From assembly GCA_029204225.1 (NCBI GenBank), contig CM055092.1:61770779-61834778 (forward strand): 64,000 nucleotides of DNA, in the 5' to 3' direction. The DNA comes from Diphasiastrum complanatum (Eukaryota > Streptophyta > Lycopodiopsida > Lycopodiales > Lycopodiaceae). The translations under genes and the position numbers were made by a program. The notes under the pieces were generated by a model. That model saw nothing but the letters and a program-made list of their open reading frames with translations, was not told the DNA's origin and did not search any database. Shown piece after piece: positions 45,826 through 57,720 of the stretch (positions are counted from its first letter, which is position 1; each line of letters starts with the position of its first letter).

Positions 45826-46070
45826 CTTAGCTCCACTATTGCTAATTGTAGTAAATCCGAATGTACAAGTTGAAAAGGCTTTGTAGATCTAGAAATAGAT
45901 CTAGTATAAGGTAGTCAATGTGACTTAGACAAAGCACAAGACTCACAAACATGCTTGTCATTACTTAAGGAACTTGGAAGACCAACCACAACCTTCTTAC
46001 TTGCCATTACCTCCAATGACTTGAAGTTAAAGTGTCCCATCCTTTTGTGCCAAACCTCTTGAATAGAAAT
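45826..46070 (-). pseudogene. Pre-integrase zinc region of element 3, broken
   Basis: The minus strand reads EVWHKRMGHFNFKSLEVMAS then VCESCALSKSH, the HHCC zinc-binding part before the integrase core. A stop follows KSH near 45920. About 10 bp present in fragment 5 (encoding part of HSDIHGF) are missing near 45863, which shifts the frame. Confidence 0.8.
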
Positions 46071-47360
46071 TTACTCCCTTGCAACACATCCAACTTGGTT
46101 AGCAATAACACAAGCATCAAGTTTGAACAAATTCCCTTGCCTTTTACCTTTTCCAATCAAGACATCCTTCCTTTTGATCAAACAAGCATCTCCATCAAAC
46201 TCCACCTTGAGGCCCTTACTTAGCATTTGACTCACACTAAGCAAATTCTTGGTAATAGATGGAATAAACAAGACATCCTCCAAATGAACATTCCTATTTG
46301 TAGAGATAGAAATAGGAATTGTGCCAATCCCTTTGATTGCACACTCACCATCATTGGCTGTATAGATCACCCTCTTGCCATCTCCATATGCCAACAAAGA
46401 AGTGAAGTACTCTTTGTGAAAGGTCATGTGTGAACTTGCTCCACTATCAATCCACCAAGGATCTAGATCTCCATCATTAGCAAGCATACATGAAGACATC
46501 ACAAAAGCATCATCATTTGCATCTTGCACATCCAAACCATCCTCATCAAGAGTAAAATTACCTTGCTTGTCTCCTTGATCTCTCTTCTTCTTGTAGCACT
46601 CACTTGCAAAGTGTCCTTTGATGCCACAATAGAAGCACTTGAGCTTTGATCTATCCTTCTTTTTGCCACTTGAAGAAGCATCCACTTGATCTTGCCCTTT
46701 AGACCACTTGCTTTTGGTTTTGCCCTTGAGTTTTCCCTTTGTGAACATAGCATCCTCTTGAAGTGTCGATGTAGATCCACCTCTTGCTTGAAGCCTATAT
46801 TCCTCATTGATCAAGATCTCTTGAAGATCCATCAAACTTGGCAAAGTCTTTTGAATAGCAATACTTTGAACAATGTTAGCATGAGCATCCAACAAGCCAT
46901 TAAGAATCACTTGAATAAGCTCTCCTTCCTTAATGCTTTCATCTATGCAAGCTAACTCATCATTCAATGCTTTCATTCTCAAAACAAAAGTACTTGGACT
47001 TTCTTCATTCTTTTGCAAACAAGAAAAGATTTGCCTTCTTAGAGTCAACACTCTAGAAGTAGACTTGGATTCATAAAGCATCTTCAATGAATTCCAAGCT
47101 TCCAAAGATGATGTGCACTTACCAACTTCCTTGAGAAGTTCATTGGTAACATTCATCTTTATCATGTGTAGAGCCTTCTTGGCCCTCTTGTCATACCTCA
47201 ATTAATCTTGTTGTGTTGCTGGTCTCTCCTCCAAACCTACAACAATATCCAAAACATCATTCATCTCAAGAAGTGACTCCATCCTCACTTTTCACAATGA
47301 ATAGTTACTTGAGGTAAGCCTATCATTGGCTTCCAACATGACTCCAATTGAGGTTGCCAT
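46071..47360 (-). pseudogene. Copia gag-protease (element 3)
   Basis: Gag starts at an ATG at 47360 (MATSIGVMLEANDRLTSSNY). A TGA stands where the copia Trp of SxWK is expected, and a TAA occurs at 47202-47204. The open frame from 47201 then runs 376 residues: gag core (SLEAWNSLKMLYESKSTSR, FVLRMKALNDELACIDES), zinc knuckle CFYCGIKGHFASEC (C189, C192, H197, C202), and the protease motif WWIDSGASSHMT with DSG at 252-254. SITKNLLSVSQMLSKGLKVE follows. It ends at a TAA after GCVARE, before the pre-integrase zinc region. Three stops, rather than frameshifts, are the main damage. Confidence 0.92.
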
Positions 47361-47948
47361 GTAGCAATGACCTGATCTTCTCTTCCAACCTGCTTCAATG
47401 CACAAAGCACTCCTTTGAACAACAACAATTGCTTTCAAAAGAAATCACCAAGATTTGAAACTATCTCACAAATTCTTTTCTAGCACTTATCCAAGCAAAT
47501 CAACACATAGAATCATGGAATCTTGATCAACCTATGATCTATCCTCAATCTAATGACTTTTGCCACTTCCTAAGATTGAAACACACTCAAATGAAGTCCA
47601 GCAACCTCACTATCTAGAGATTGAATCAAAATTAGGGTTTTGACAAAATCACAAAGAATTGACTATTCCAAATCTACATGCAAATGCTGAAAATTTGATA
47701 TGCAATCTATAAGCCACCACTTAGGCTGAACCAATGATTCAAAAATTGGCCAAATCCAATATGTGAATTCAAAAATTGGAATTGAACAAGTATATTGACC
47801 TATTTAGTGTTTTGATCTACAAAAGATCCAATCTACAAAAGCAAAAAATCCGATTTTGGTGTAGAATCCTCTCTAGCATGCTCTAGACTTGATATCTTCA
47901 CCAAATCATTGATAGATCTGATTTTCTCCTTCATAACCTGAAACACAA
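47361..47948 (-). other. Leader of copia element 3
   Basis: About 590 bp between PBS and gag with no reading frame. A leader of this length is normal for plant copia elements. Confidence 0.7.
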
Positions 47949-47960
47949 GCTCTGATATCA
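47949..47960 (-). other. Primer binding site of copia element 3
   Basis: TGATATCAGAGC on the minus strand is one base from the common TGGTATCAGAGC site and directly follows the LTR end GAACA. Confidence 0.8.
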
Positions 47961-48602
47961 TGTTCAGATCCTTAAGATCCAATCTACTTGAATGATCTTT
48001 GGTTAGAAAGAGAAATACACTACCAATCTCACCAATGTAGAAAAATCAGCATCTACACACAATTTGAGATGCAAACACTAATAGAACTTGATCAAACTTG
48101 AATGAAATGATTATGTACTGTTGCTGTCCGTACAAAACTAGCAAGCTACTGTATTTCACACGTGTGGATCCAAAAATAGCAAATATAGATCATTCTACAC
48201 ATAGAATTGCAAGCAATCACCAAGATAGTGCACCAATGGATAGTAGAACCCAAGAGAACCATGTATAAGCATGAAATGAGATAGAGAAGAGAGAAGATGA
48301 CTCTCTCCACGAGTTACATCCTTTTATAGCAGGTCCAAACCCTATTTGGCCACTTGGCTTTCCCACCAAAATGCTAACCCTACCAATTTTGGGTCTAGAT
48401 TCAATGTACCCAACTTATTCAAATTGAATCTACTCAAACTCGCATTCTATCTTTCCCACACTTTCAAAAAGTGTTTATTCAAATGAAATTTAGACTAATG
48501 AACTTTGAAAAGTCAACCTCTAAGTTTAAAACAAGTTTTGGCCTCAATATGCCAAATATGGAAATATTGCAAAATGTGATGAAACTAGTTGAATCTTTCA
48601 CA
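47961..48602 (-). repeat. 5' LTR of copia element 3
   Basis: 642 bp with TG (TGTGAAAGATTC) and CA (TCTGAACA) ends on the minus strand. The first 56 bp match the 3' LTR stub at 43366-43421. The TATA-like TATAAAAGGATG on the minus strand near 48335 could be the promoter. Confidence 0.85.
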
Positions 48603-48873
48603 TGCACATGGTCATGCAAGGTCCTAACTCCCCTATACATAGATCCATCTAGAATAGAGTCTATATGCATGGATCCTCTATTCATAGAATTGCTATTGAT
48701 AACTCTACACATGCATACACTGTCCCAAACCTTGTACTAACTCCATTTAGTGTGTTATGGGCCTCACAAGGATATTAGTTACTCTAGGGTCACGTCCAAT
48801 ATGATGTGGTATATCTAACAGCTTGTTTCACTGGAGTACTATATATCCAAGACTAGGAGTATACTGAATCCTA
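48603..48873 (+). repeat. Dispersed repeat R, copy 2
   Basis: Homologous to 32247-32513 in the same orientation. It begins exactly at the outer edge of the element 3 LTR, so element 3 either inserted at its end or recombined there. A (GA)n tract follows 20 bp later. Confidence 0.85.
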
Positions 48874-48891
48874 CATGTACTGGTCATGGAC

Positions 48892-48893
<2 letters not shown>

Positions 48894-48986
<93 letters not shown>
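48894..48986. repeat. (GA)n microsatellite
   Basis: About 46 uninterrupted GA dinucleotides. Confidence 0.97.
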
Positions 48987-48989
<3 letters not shown>

Positions 48990-51691
48990 CCATGTTTCGA
49001 TATGTTTTTCTTGGCACTCCACATCTGTGTAGTTTCTCGCTCGTGGTGTGTACATTTGGTTTATTGCATCTTTGCAACAATAAAGATTACGAGATAATTT
49101 CTGACGTAATGCGTTCTACTTGCATCTGAGAATGGATGTGTGAATGAACTCATAGCTTACTGCACTGTTGATTGATGAAGAGACTGTCTGTCGCATCAGT
49201 AGTTGTTGTATGAAGTGGTTGAAAGGTTGGTAGGGAAACAATTTTTTTTTTCAAATGCTTTTGTAGGTGCACCTTCAAGAAGGCTATAAAAATCAGTGCT
49301 CTTCTTCTAGCATTGGAGGCATGCTTCCGGCTCTGTAGGAAATGTGCTCTGTCAGTGCATTTCATGTGCACTATGACAAGGCATTAGCAGTAGCATTTCC
49401 TAGAGGTAGGCTTTGGCACATTGGTTTCCTTGGAGGTGATCGTTTTGATGCTCTATTGCATGGTTGGGAGCAATAATAAGTTTGAGCCTGTAGCCGTCAA
49501 CTGGGATACGCTTGTGAATATCTGTTGTGAATGGACATAATTAGAATGAAGGTTTTTCTAAAGTGCTAAAGGTTTTTGTCAATTTTTTGTTTGATATAGC
49601 AAATTGTTTGTTTGATTGATATAGAAATTGTTTGTTTGATATAGCAACTTTTTATCATTACATATTAAGAAGATAGAAGACAAAAAAAGTTATTTTTGTA
49701 ACATGATATGTGACTCTTCTAGGTTCATCATTTATTTGGATATTTAAAATTGACATGTATAAGTTGAGACTAGGAATAGTCTCAATTTATTTGAAATTGT
49801 CTTTGGTTCTAAAATGAGAAGGATGTCCTTCACATGAATCATGTGAGTTCCTTTTGGAGTGAGAGGGTCCTCACATGAATCATGTGAGTTCCTCCAAACT
49901 TAGAGCCATATCAACCTTTGACTTTGGGATTTTTAATTATTTTATGCTAACCTATGTCCCAAGTCTTTTCTACAACTTCTACTAAACATATAAGTATGCT
50001 CATTGGGTTGGGCCTATACGTGCAGGATGCCAATGCCCTTGCATTCAAAAAATAGGCTCTGATAATCTTCAGCAGCCCTGAAGGCACTATAGTGCCCTAG
50101 GTGTAAACCTCATGTTTTGTCCCAGAGCTTGTCCTAGATCCTCTCTAGCCGATAATAGGTGTGCGAGGTAGCGCAATGGAAAAACAAGCTCGTTTTTCAT
50201 TTGGCATGAGCACATATCAAGTCAAAGACATTCTACAACTTATACCCAATGATTTATGAAGATTAGCTCAGACCCAATAAACAGAGTTGTGAGAGCTTAG
50301 GTTAAGTCTAGAATTGGATGAAGAGGGGTGACAAAATCTTAATAACAATATGAATAAACATTGTTTGTAGATGAATATCAATTGTTTTTATGTACCTACT
50401 AAAAAAATTGCAGGTTCCATAACAATGTGTTTTATGTAGAGGAAAGTTAGTCTGCACATTTTTATTTTCATTATGCATTGCATGCTAAATACTTCACATA
50501 AACAAGTGCTATAAGTTAAAAACGAGTTTATACAACTCATGCTTATGCTAAAGAACAGTGCATCATCAAAACATGCCTCTCCACATTTACAGTTTGATGG
50601 TGGACTCATAGTTGTCCATTCCCCTTTCATATCTATTGAAATTATATTGTTGGAAAGCTCGAGTGGAAGTCATGTTGTCACATCCAAAAACAAAAAGTAA
50701 ATTTTTAAAAAAAAATTATATTTTATTTTAATATGTTGCATGTAACCACAAATACTCCGTGCCACATAACATGATAGAATTGGATTCATTCAAAATACAG
50801 CCCACATTTTATTGAAAATTAATATAGTCAAATATATAAAGGAAAAGCAATATGCAAGTCTTTATTTTAACCATGTGCATGAATATTTCACACAAACATT
50901 TAGTACAATCTAGAAGCACAATCTATACAAGTCACGCTCATGCGAATAAATAAACACCAACACATGTCAAAAGCTAATGTGATTGAAAGAAGTCACACCT
51001 ATTAATGCAATTAGCTTTGATAATGCTTTTCCTTTATATTGACATCTTAAAGATAACTTAGTCAACTTAAAACATTGCTTGTATTTCACTCATTGTTGCA
51101 CATTAAATTGTGACAGCTTGGGCCTAATGAATTTCCCGAGTCAGTAAACCCCTCACTTTGGGATGTTGCTTGAGCAAGGTAGTACACCCACAAACACTTT
51201 GCACAAAGCATCACTCACAAATACTTGCACAAAGCATCACCCACAAACACTTGCGCAAAGCATTATGTGTCTTGTTTTTCAAGGGGGGCTGCACCTGGAA
51301 CCAAGAAACGTTGGATGCCAAGCTAACCAAATGGGCCAATCCTTGGCCAATCCTTGAATGATGCGCAAAGCATTATGGCCCCAGTAAAGTTTTACAATGT
51401 CAAGGACTCGAGCTAGGCCAGAACCCACAAGTATAAAGGCTTAGGGTGCATGCTTATATCATACGTAATGGATACTTGGTGACTATTCTGCCCAGTTTTT
51501 TAACAGCTTAAAAAGCAGAATTGTCATTTGTTTTTTTCAAAAAAAAATTGGTTCGCATTCCAACCTGCCTGTGTGTCAGGCGTCTGATTGCCACGTGACG
51601 ATTTTTGACCGGTCAAAAAAAGTAAAAGTGATGATTATGCTTCATAAAGGACACGTGAAGAAAGTATCCATATTACGCAATGGAGTCGTGG
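48987..51691. other. Intergenic, no supported gene
   Basis: Short frames only. Two copies of the palindromic word TCACATGAATCATGTGA lie at 49830-49846 and 49871-49887. A CACAAACACTTGCACAAAGCA-like unit is repeated three times near 51187-51262, which explains short frames there. Confidence 0.5.
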
Positions 51692-51786
51692 GCACAGGCC
51701 ATTTTGCCCGATAATGATTTTTAAATTTTTTTGGGCGAGGCCTTTCAAATTTTTTAAAAAGCCGATCCGGGCAAAATGGCCTGTGC
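51692..51786. repeat. Perfect 19-bp inverted repeat with 57-bp spacer
   Basis: GCACAGGCCATTTTGCCCG (51692-51710) is the exact reverse complement of 51768-51786. The spacer is T/A-rich with a GGGCGAGGCC centre. It could be a small MITE-type insertion or a strong hairpin. No target duplication was visible. Confidence 0.8.
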
Positions 51787-52236
51787 TCGGGTCCTTCCAT
51801 AAGTACTAAAGTCCCTTTGCTTTACTTAGATAAGTTTATTGTTTTTCAAGGGCTTGAGATCAGTTTATTGTTTTTCAAAGGCATTTTATTGTTTTTCAAA
51901 GGCATGACATTGACATTGAGCAACTCTTCATGAAGGTCACAGTGTTGACAGGAGTCAATTTCTGATATCATGTTACAGAATCTGGTTTGGGGACACGTCG
52001 GATTGTTCTTTGATTGAGAGGAAGATATTTTTATCTCTCGAAAGGACGAAATTCGAACAGCAATGGACAGAGTCACAGTCTCTCAGCTCTCCATCAGCAC
52101 ACGTCCATGCGCGTCAGAATCTCTTGAAAAGTGAACGAGATGGGAAGTCTGGAATGCGTTCGTTAAAGTGAAGGAAAGAGAGTGTGAAAGTAAAGCAAGT
52201 ATCTGGAATGGAGATGGTGTTTCGAAGGAAACCATA

Positions 52237-52385
52237 GAAGAGATGGTTGCATACAGTGAGGATGACTATAAGTGAGGATGAAAGCATAGAAGAGATGGTT
52301 GAATAGAGTGAGGGTAATTATAAGTGAGAATGATAGCATAGAAGAGTTGCTTAGAATGCAGATGATAGGTGAGGATGAAAACAAA
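52237..52385 (+). repeat. 52-bp tandem repeat, about 2.8 copies
   Basis: GAAGAGATGGTTG starts units at 52237 and 52289, and a diverged GAAGAGTTGCTTAG unit starts at 52341. Units contain ATAAGTGAGGATGAAAGCAT. It lies about 600 bp upstream of the SLC19-like start codon. Confidence 0.8.
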
Positions 52386-52966
52386 AAATCCAGTGTTGTA
52401 TTCAAGCGGGCTGCGGGAAAGTTTTTGTTTTGCTCAAAACGCATTCAAGCATCGTCATTGGGAAGAATGTGTGCGTAAATGCCAAAGAGAGCCAGGCAAA
52501 CGGAATTTTTTTCTGTAGTTTTAAAGTTTCGTACTGCGTTTTATGCTGCATGTGTTTCTGGGAATTGGAGCACGAAAGATTAAGCTTTAAGTCCTTAGTA
52601 CTATGAGATGCTTGCAGGAAGAGTTCTTGGCTGGAGACATAATTCTATTGTAATTCTATTCGAGCTCTGTTTGGCAAGAGGAACAGAATAATAATTCGAA
52701 ATATAGCTCATCACCAGAATGCCATAGATAATTCCAGAGAGATACAGAGTGATTTGTACTCCTCTAACAAACAAAGCAAACAATCGATAAGTTGTTCCTC
52801 AATGTGCAGGTCGAAATGCTTAGGTACCGATGCAAGCAAATTGCCAAATTAGATCCATTATAAGTAATAAGCCAGCAAGTGAGTGTTGCCGTCGTTTCTC
52901 AGTGTGCAATCCCAAAGTGCACATGTCCGAGGAAACAAAGTGGTTGAAAACTTAATCTTTCCAGCA

Positions 52967-53434
52967 ATGAGTACAATTTGGACACCGAGACTTGTCTATT
53001 TGACTTCCATCATCTGTGGCTATGGATTTTTAGTCCAATTTGCTCCAATTATGCCTTATTATGTGCCATACTTGGTCCAGGTGAAGCACCTTGGGATCCA
53101 GCAGGTTTGTTTTACGTTTGCCATTAAACTTTACTTCTCTTCTAGTTCGCCAAATTTAAAGTCTGCTTTTTTTTTACATTCTCATGTGCACAGATTGGTC
53201 ATTCGATCTCATATACAAGTAATATGACTAGATTAAAAGGTATGTGCTGCATCTCATATAGTCGCCAAATGCCTGTAGACGGTGATAGACCACGAAGCTT
53301 ACGTCTCTGCTGCATCTTCTATATGCAGGTGACTACTCAAGTTTTGCCCGTGGTTTCTTATTCAGTACTTCTGTTCACAATTTTGTCAGCTCCAGCATGC
53401 AGGCTTCTGTCATATCGCGGGGTTGTCATCATTG
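52967..53434 (+). CDS. SLC19-like (folate/thiamine carrier) gene, two N-terminal exons
   Basis: Exon 1 (52967-53104) encodes 46 residues from the first ATG of its frame, with IICGYGFLVQFAPIMPYYVP and PYLVQ. It ends CAG|GTTTGT in phase 0. Exon 2 (53329-53434) follows TATATGCAG and reads VTTQVLPVVSYSVLLFTILS then LLSYRGVVIIG, ending ATTG|GTGCGT. Joined, they follow the SLC19 start: a YGF-containing first helix, a PYL segment, a short V(T/N)xx(I/V)xPVxSYS link and a second hydrophobic helix ending near a YxxV motif. SLC19 proteins are plasma-membrane carriers for reduced folates or thiamine with about 12 helices. Only about two helices are present. No exon 3 could be joined in frame, so this may be a gene fragment or pseudogene. 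Confidence 0.5.
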
Positions 53435-56400
53435 GTGCGTATTGTCGGATGTTATAACTAAATTTCTGGATTTCACCTGTCTGTGCCTTTGTTCTCACTT
53501 GCTGCCGTCTTCATTCGGGTAGAGCAAGTGAGATCGCTTAAAACTTGTATTGCTGGGGTTTGTCTCCGTCCATTTCCTTTGGTCAACCAATGCATGAATC
53601 TCCATAAAATCATCTTAACCAGTAAGATTCTCTGTTTTATTTTACAGACTCTTATACTCGTTGTCGGCACCGAATTAAACGTTCAACCTAGATAATGCTT
53701 TTCCCACTTCATGAGTAAACAGGTATTGACATCTGCAACGAATCCATTAGTGAATCCCGTGTAGCACAGAGGTTGAGAAGGTGTTATTTGAGGTCTTTGT
53801 TAGGTCATATTCGCAATCAAACTTAAAACGTGAAGTGTAATTTGGGGTCTTGGGAGTTAGGAATCTCCTTGCATGGATGCGGGACCCTATCTTGATAGTA
53901 TTGGTATGTAATGTAAAACTAATATATTTCAGAATAATGCAATTGGATGGTACTCTGTTTGCACGGAATGCTGTTCAAGCAGAAATTTTAATAGTGATTT
54001 TTGCTTTTAATCGAACAATGGTTATGGTCCACAATCCAGCTTCCCCAATCATTGATCCACCACGAAATGCAAGCCACAACCTTCAACACAAGGAAGAAAG
54101 AGGGTGTCATAGCAGGTATGACAGGCCACATAAATTCACACAAAGATCAGTGGCCTGGATGAGAATTTGTCGCAATTCAAACCTGAAAAAATAGAAACTA
54201 TAATTTCTGTTGAAACACAATAAAGTATGACGCAACCCTTTAACCAGCCAACCATTGATGCTTACAAGTTGTGTAGACGTACTAATTAGCTCATGCAAGG
54301 TCAATGAAAGCACATGTACACCCATGTCCACACATGCATGACTGCGTGCATCACCCCCAAGCAATCTCATGTCAAACAAAGACATAGGAGTAATCAAACT
54401 AATAGATATTAATGAGAATGGCCCAAAAACGAAGCATGGATGGCCCAAGAATGCCAAGTGAAGGATAAAGATATAGGTCTCTAAAGAAATTGCTTCAAAC
54501 TTGTAGACACCAGGCAAAATTGCATTTAAGCAACAACTATGAAAGACCAATGTTGGAGAGAGGGCAACATAGCAAGAAGTAGAAATAGCATCTGTAATTG
54601 AAGAGCCTTGCTGAGGAACAATCTGGTGATCGCCAGTGAATGATAGGTACGGATGTCACAAGCTGAAAGTAAAATGCCCCAATGAAACAAACAAATCGGC
54701 ACCAAATCATGTCATGTCGCGCAATAGGCAGTGAACGAAAATCAGCATGGTCCATGAAGTGACCTAAACGTGTGAAGATGACTCTAGAATGGTGGGTATG
54801 ATAAAATATAGTTGTGTGTAAAGGAATACGTGTTTCCACTTGAGTAATGCGATGTTTGTGCCAAGGACGAAGAAGAAAAGTGATGCATGTAGCATAGGCA
54901 AGCTGCACATGACACTCATTACAAGCAAGAGAGGAAACAAAAATCTCATCAAGAATGTGGAAATAAAACTTAGAGCTATTAGAAGCCTCAGCCTTAGGAA
55001 AATTAAGAAAAGATAAGAGTGCTATGTGAAACAAGCATTGTATGGAGCAATATGTAATAAGATGTAGAAGGTGTCACGCTGCCACACAGGTCACAGGGAA
55101 GCAATTATAGCAAGGCCAGGATTGGACTAGAAGTTACTCCAAAATGCAAGCCCTCTTGTTCAATTAAGTAGTGGCACATAAGGCCATACAAGAGCACATT
55201 GGAAAGAAGGTATAGGTCCCATGTCAGGCTAATAAATTCCATTTTGTTAGCTAGTCATCGACTACCTCAAGTTTCTTCTCTTTTTTCTACCCCGAACATG
55301 GTTCAAGTTGGAAACCCAAACTCAGAGAAACCAATGTCTTGACATGTGTCAACAAAACTTCCATCTGCTGATCACACCAATTATTTTGATTATTCATCTC
55401 TGTTAGTGCCTCACTCAGTTGCTTGCAAATTTGAAGATAAGTTGGCATAGTAGCCACTCACAAATGGTGATGTTTACAGTGTATCAGAGCTTGGATGTGC
55501 ATCGATCAGAGGGTGGAGATGCTTTTTTCTTTTTGCAACTTTTTGGTAGAATCTCTTCTTGGTTGTGGAATTAACCTCCAAGAAAGTGGTTTCTCAGGAT
55601 CTCAATTGTTCGCAGCCTGTTTGGAGCCCATAGGGCATTGGTGGATTGGATTTAGGCTTCTACAAGTCTCTAATGGACTTCTTAGAGTTCTTTTGATGCC
55701 ATGCGAAGCTTGGAAGTCATTTACAAGATTTTGCCTCATAGAAAGTGCACCCTCCTACAGGATTTTCGGGCATTTAATGCTCACATGTGTGTGGATAGTA
55801 CAGCCTCTGGTGACATGGCAGACCTCTTGCTAACCTCACCTCCCTCTGTACTGTGCTTTAAAGCATCCATTTTGGTGCTCTGTAGCCTAAGTTATCGTCG
55901 TCAGAAGTTTGGCAATTTTTAGAGTAAAACTTGACAAAATTATGAAGATGTTCTGATTGCATGTCGGAAAGTAAACTATCCCTCGCATTTTTTTTGATGA
56001 AAAATCATTTTTACATCACTATGTATGCTTTGGAACATAGAAAAATGTGTTATAGTCATTTAAAGAATGAAATTCAATGCTTGAATACACTTTTCGTAAA
56101 GTTAAACAGAAAAATTATAATTTGAAAGGCAATTTATATATCATGACATGCCAGTATAATGCATGCCAGGAAATCCGGAATTCATGATGATTCAAACTGA
56201 TTGGCAATGAAAGTGAGTATCGGTGATGTAAATCAATTTTCATTACTTTTGCAGTTTATAATGGAAAAAAGTGAAAATTCCTAATTACGTAATAAAAAAA
56301 ACCATTTGTTATGATATTAAGTTTCAAAATCCATTATTATTGATTAATGGAAGTTGGCTTTAAAAGTGTAATGGCGTTACCGAGTTTAATTCAGTCTGAA

Positions 56401-56808
56401 TAGGAGGTCACAATTATTTTCACGTAACCTAGGAAGATATTTGAATCTGCCCACTAATGATATTTTCTTGTACTAGGTGATTAGTAATGACAAACAAAAC
56501 CGCAAGTCGTAGTGAGATAGGGTGAGTTTTTGTAGGTATAAATAGACCCTTGGAACTGAGGAATATTCCTTCCAGAACTCTAATCCTTTTTTAACCTCAA
56601 TAATAGTCACTATTGATATTCCTCTACATGCATGTAGTTGTCAAACTACTCCACAAGTCTTGATTAGAGTGCCTGGGTTATTAATTACATTTATGGCCTA
56701 GATTGAAATATCGAGGCGTAAACCAATAATTTTGAACATTGGAGTGCCGGATATCCACATCAAGGGTTATTGTGACTCCTCAGTTCAAGACATGGACATA
56801 ACAAGTTA
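53435..56808. other. No supported gene; possible retroelement scar
   Basis: Candidate further SLC19 exons were sought. The 53850-54194 frame has MQLDGTLFARNAVQAEIL, which is only suggestive and not in phase with exon 2. Minus-strand frames at 54107-55034 are hydrophobic but unrecognised. GTGTATCAGAGC at 55479-55490 resembles a primer binding site. Confidence 0.4.
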
Positions 56809-57395
56809 TGTACTAATAGCCCTTAGCTAGTAGAACTTTAGGTATTGGGTTGATTACCAATAAGGGCATGTCTTCTTTGATCTTCAGAAGGTTCCACTAA
56901 AGGCCTCTAGATAGAATATATAGGAGTTATGGACTCGGCTCATTACATTCGCCGTGTCCATTTACATTTACTTTACTTTATTCATAAGCAGGCCTTGGGC
57001 CGTTTTTTATTCATTAGTGACACTTAGACTATATGGTTGGCCTTTGGCCTTATTATTCATTATTAGGCCATTTGGACATATTACTGGAGAGTGGGGGCCT
57101 TCTTGGAGGGCGCACTATTTTCCCTCCTAGTTGGGCCCTAGCCACCGGAAGCTTCCTTTTAGGGCTTCCTCTTGGCTATAAGTAGGGAAACTGTGTCATT
57201 TGTTATTCAGCTGATGATATTGATCTCTCTCTTTAGTCTCCTTAATCTCTCTCTTTCCTGCTTTCTAGGGTTAAGTCTTGCTTATTGTAGCGCAGGCATC
57301 CCAAAGGGAGCCGGGAACCACGACTTAGCTTCCCAGCCTTCAACTCTTGCCATCCAAACCCACTTGACATACAAGCAGCCAACTCGCCAACAACG

Positions 57396-57720
57396 ATCAG
57401 ACTTAACCAACTTGAAGTTCCGAAAACCAACATTGAGATCCAACCTGGTGCCATGCCAGATAAGGGGTCCCGATGTGGGTGACTTCCCTCCAAGCAAGCC
57501 GCCCGACATACATCAAACTTAACCAACTCGAAGCTTCGTTACAAACGAGTAACATCCATTCCAAGCAAGCGGTCTGACTTACATCAGACTCAACCAACTG
57601 AAAGCTTCGTCACGAGCGCTGGAAGCCAACCTGGCGCCACGCCAGACTGGACAACCATAAACAGGTAACTTCCACCCAAACAAGCCATCCAACTCAGCCG
57701 ACAGGTTAGAGCCCGTTCCC
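57396..57720 (+). repeat. Degenerate GC-rich tandem repeats inside the LTR
   Basis: The phrase ACATCAGACTCAACCAACTG with GAAGCTTCGT recurs near 57396, 57512 and 57582. A CAACCTGGCGCCACGCCAGA-like phrase also recurs. Units are unequal in length. This explains the overlapping minus-strand open frames. Confidence 0.6.

Larger units (their letters stand above)
43366..48602 (-). mobile_element. Copia element 3, nearly full length
   Basis: On the minus strand: 5' LTR (47961-48602), PBS, leader, gag, protease, integrase, RT, RNase H, polypurine tract and a 56-bp stub of the 3' LTR. It is the most complete element in the window. Fragment 5 at 24.3 kb belongs to the same family. It is inactive because of stops in gag, between protease and integrase and before RNase H, a small deletion and the lost 3' LTR. 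Confidence 0.92.

Noticed and set aside
53850-54194. Possible third SLC19-like exon with MQLDGTLFARNAVQAEIL
   Set aside because: Similarity is weak and it cannot be joined in phase to exon 2 with the available AG sites.
54107-55034. Two minus-strand frames of 147 and 165 codons
   Set aside because: Hydrophobic and His/Cys-rich by composition, no recognisable motif and no splice or start context. Probably chance frames.
55479-55490. Primer binding site (GTGTATCAGAGC)
   Set aside because: No LTR end precedes it and no gag follows; kept only as a possible scar in the gap entry.
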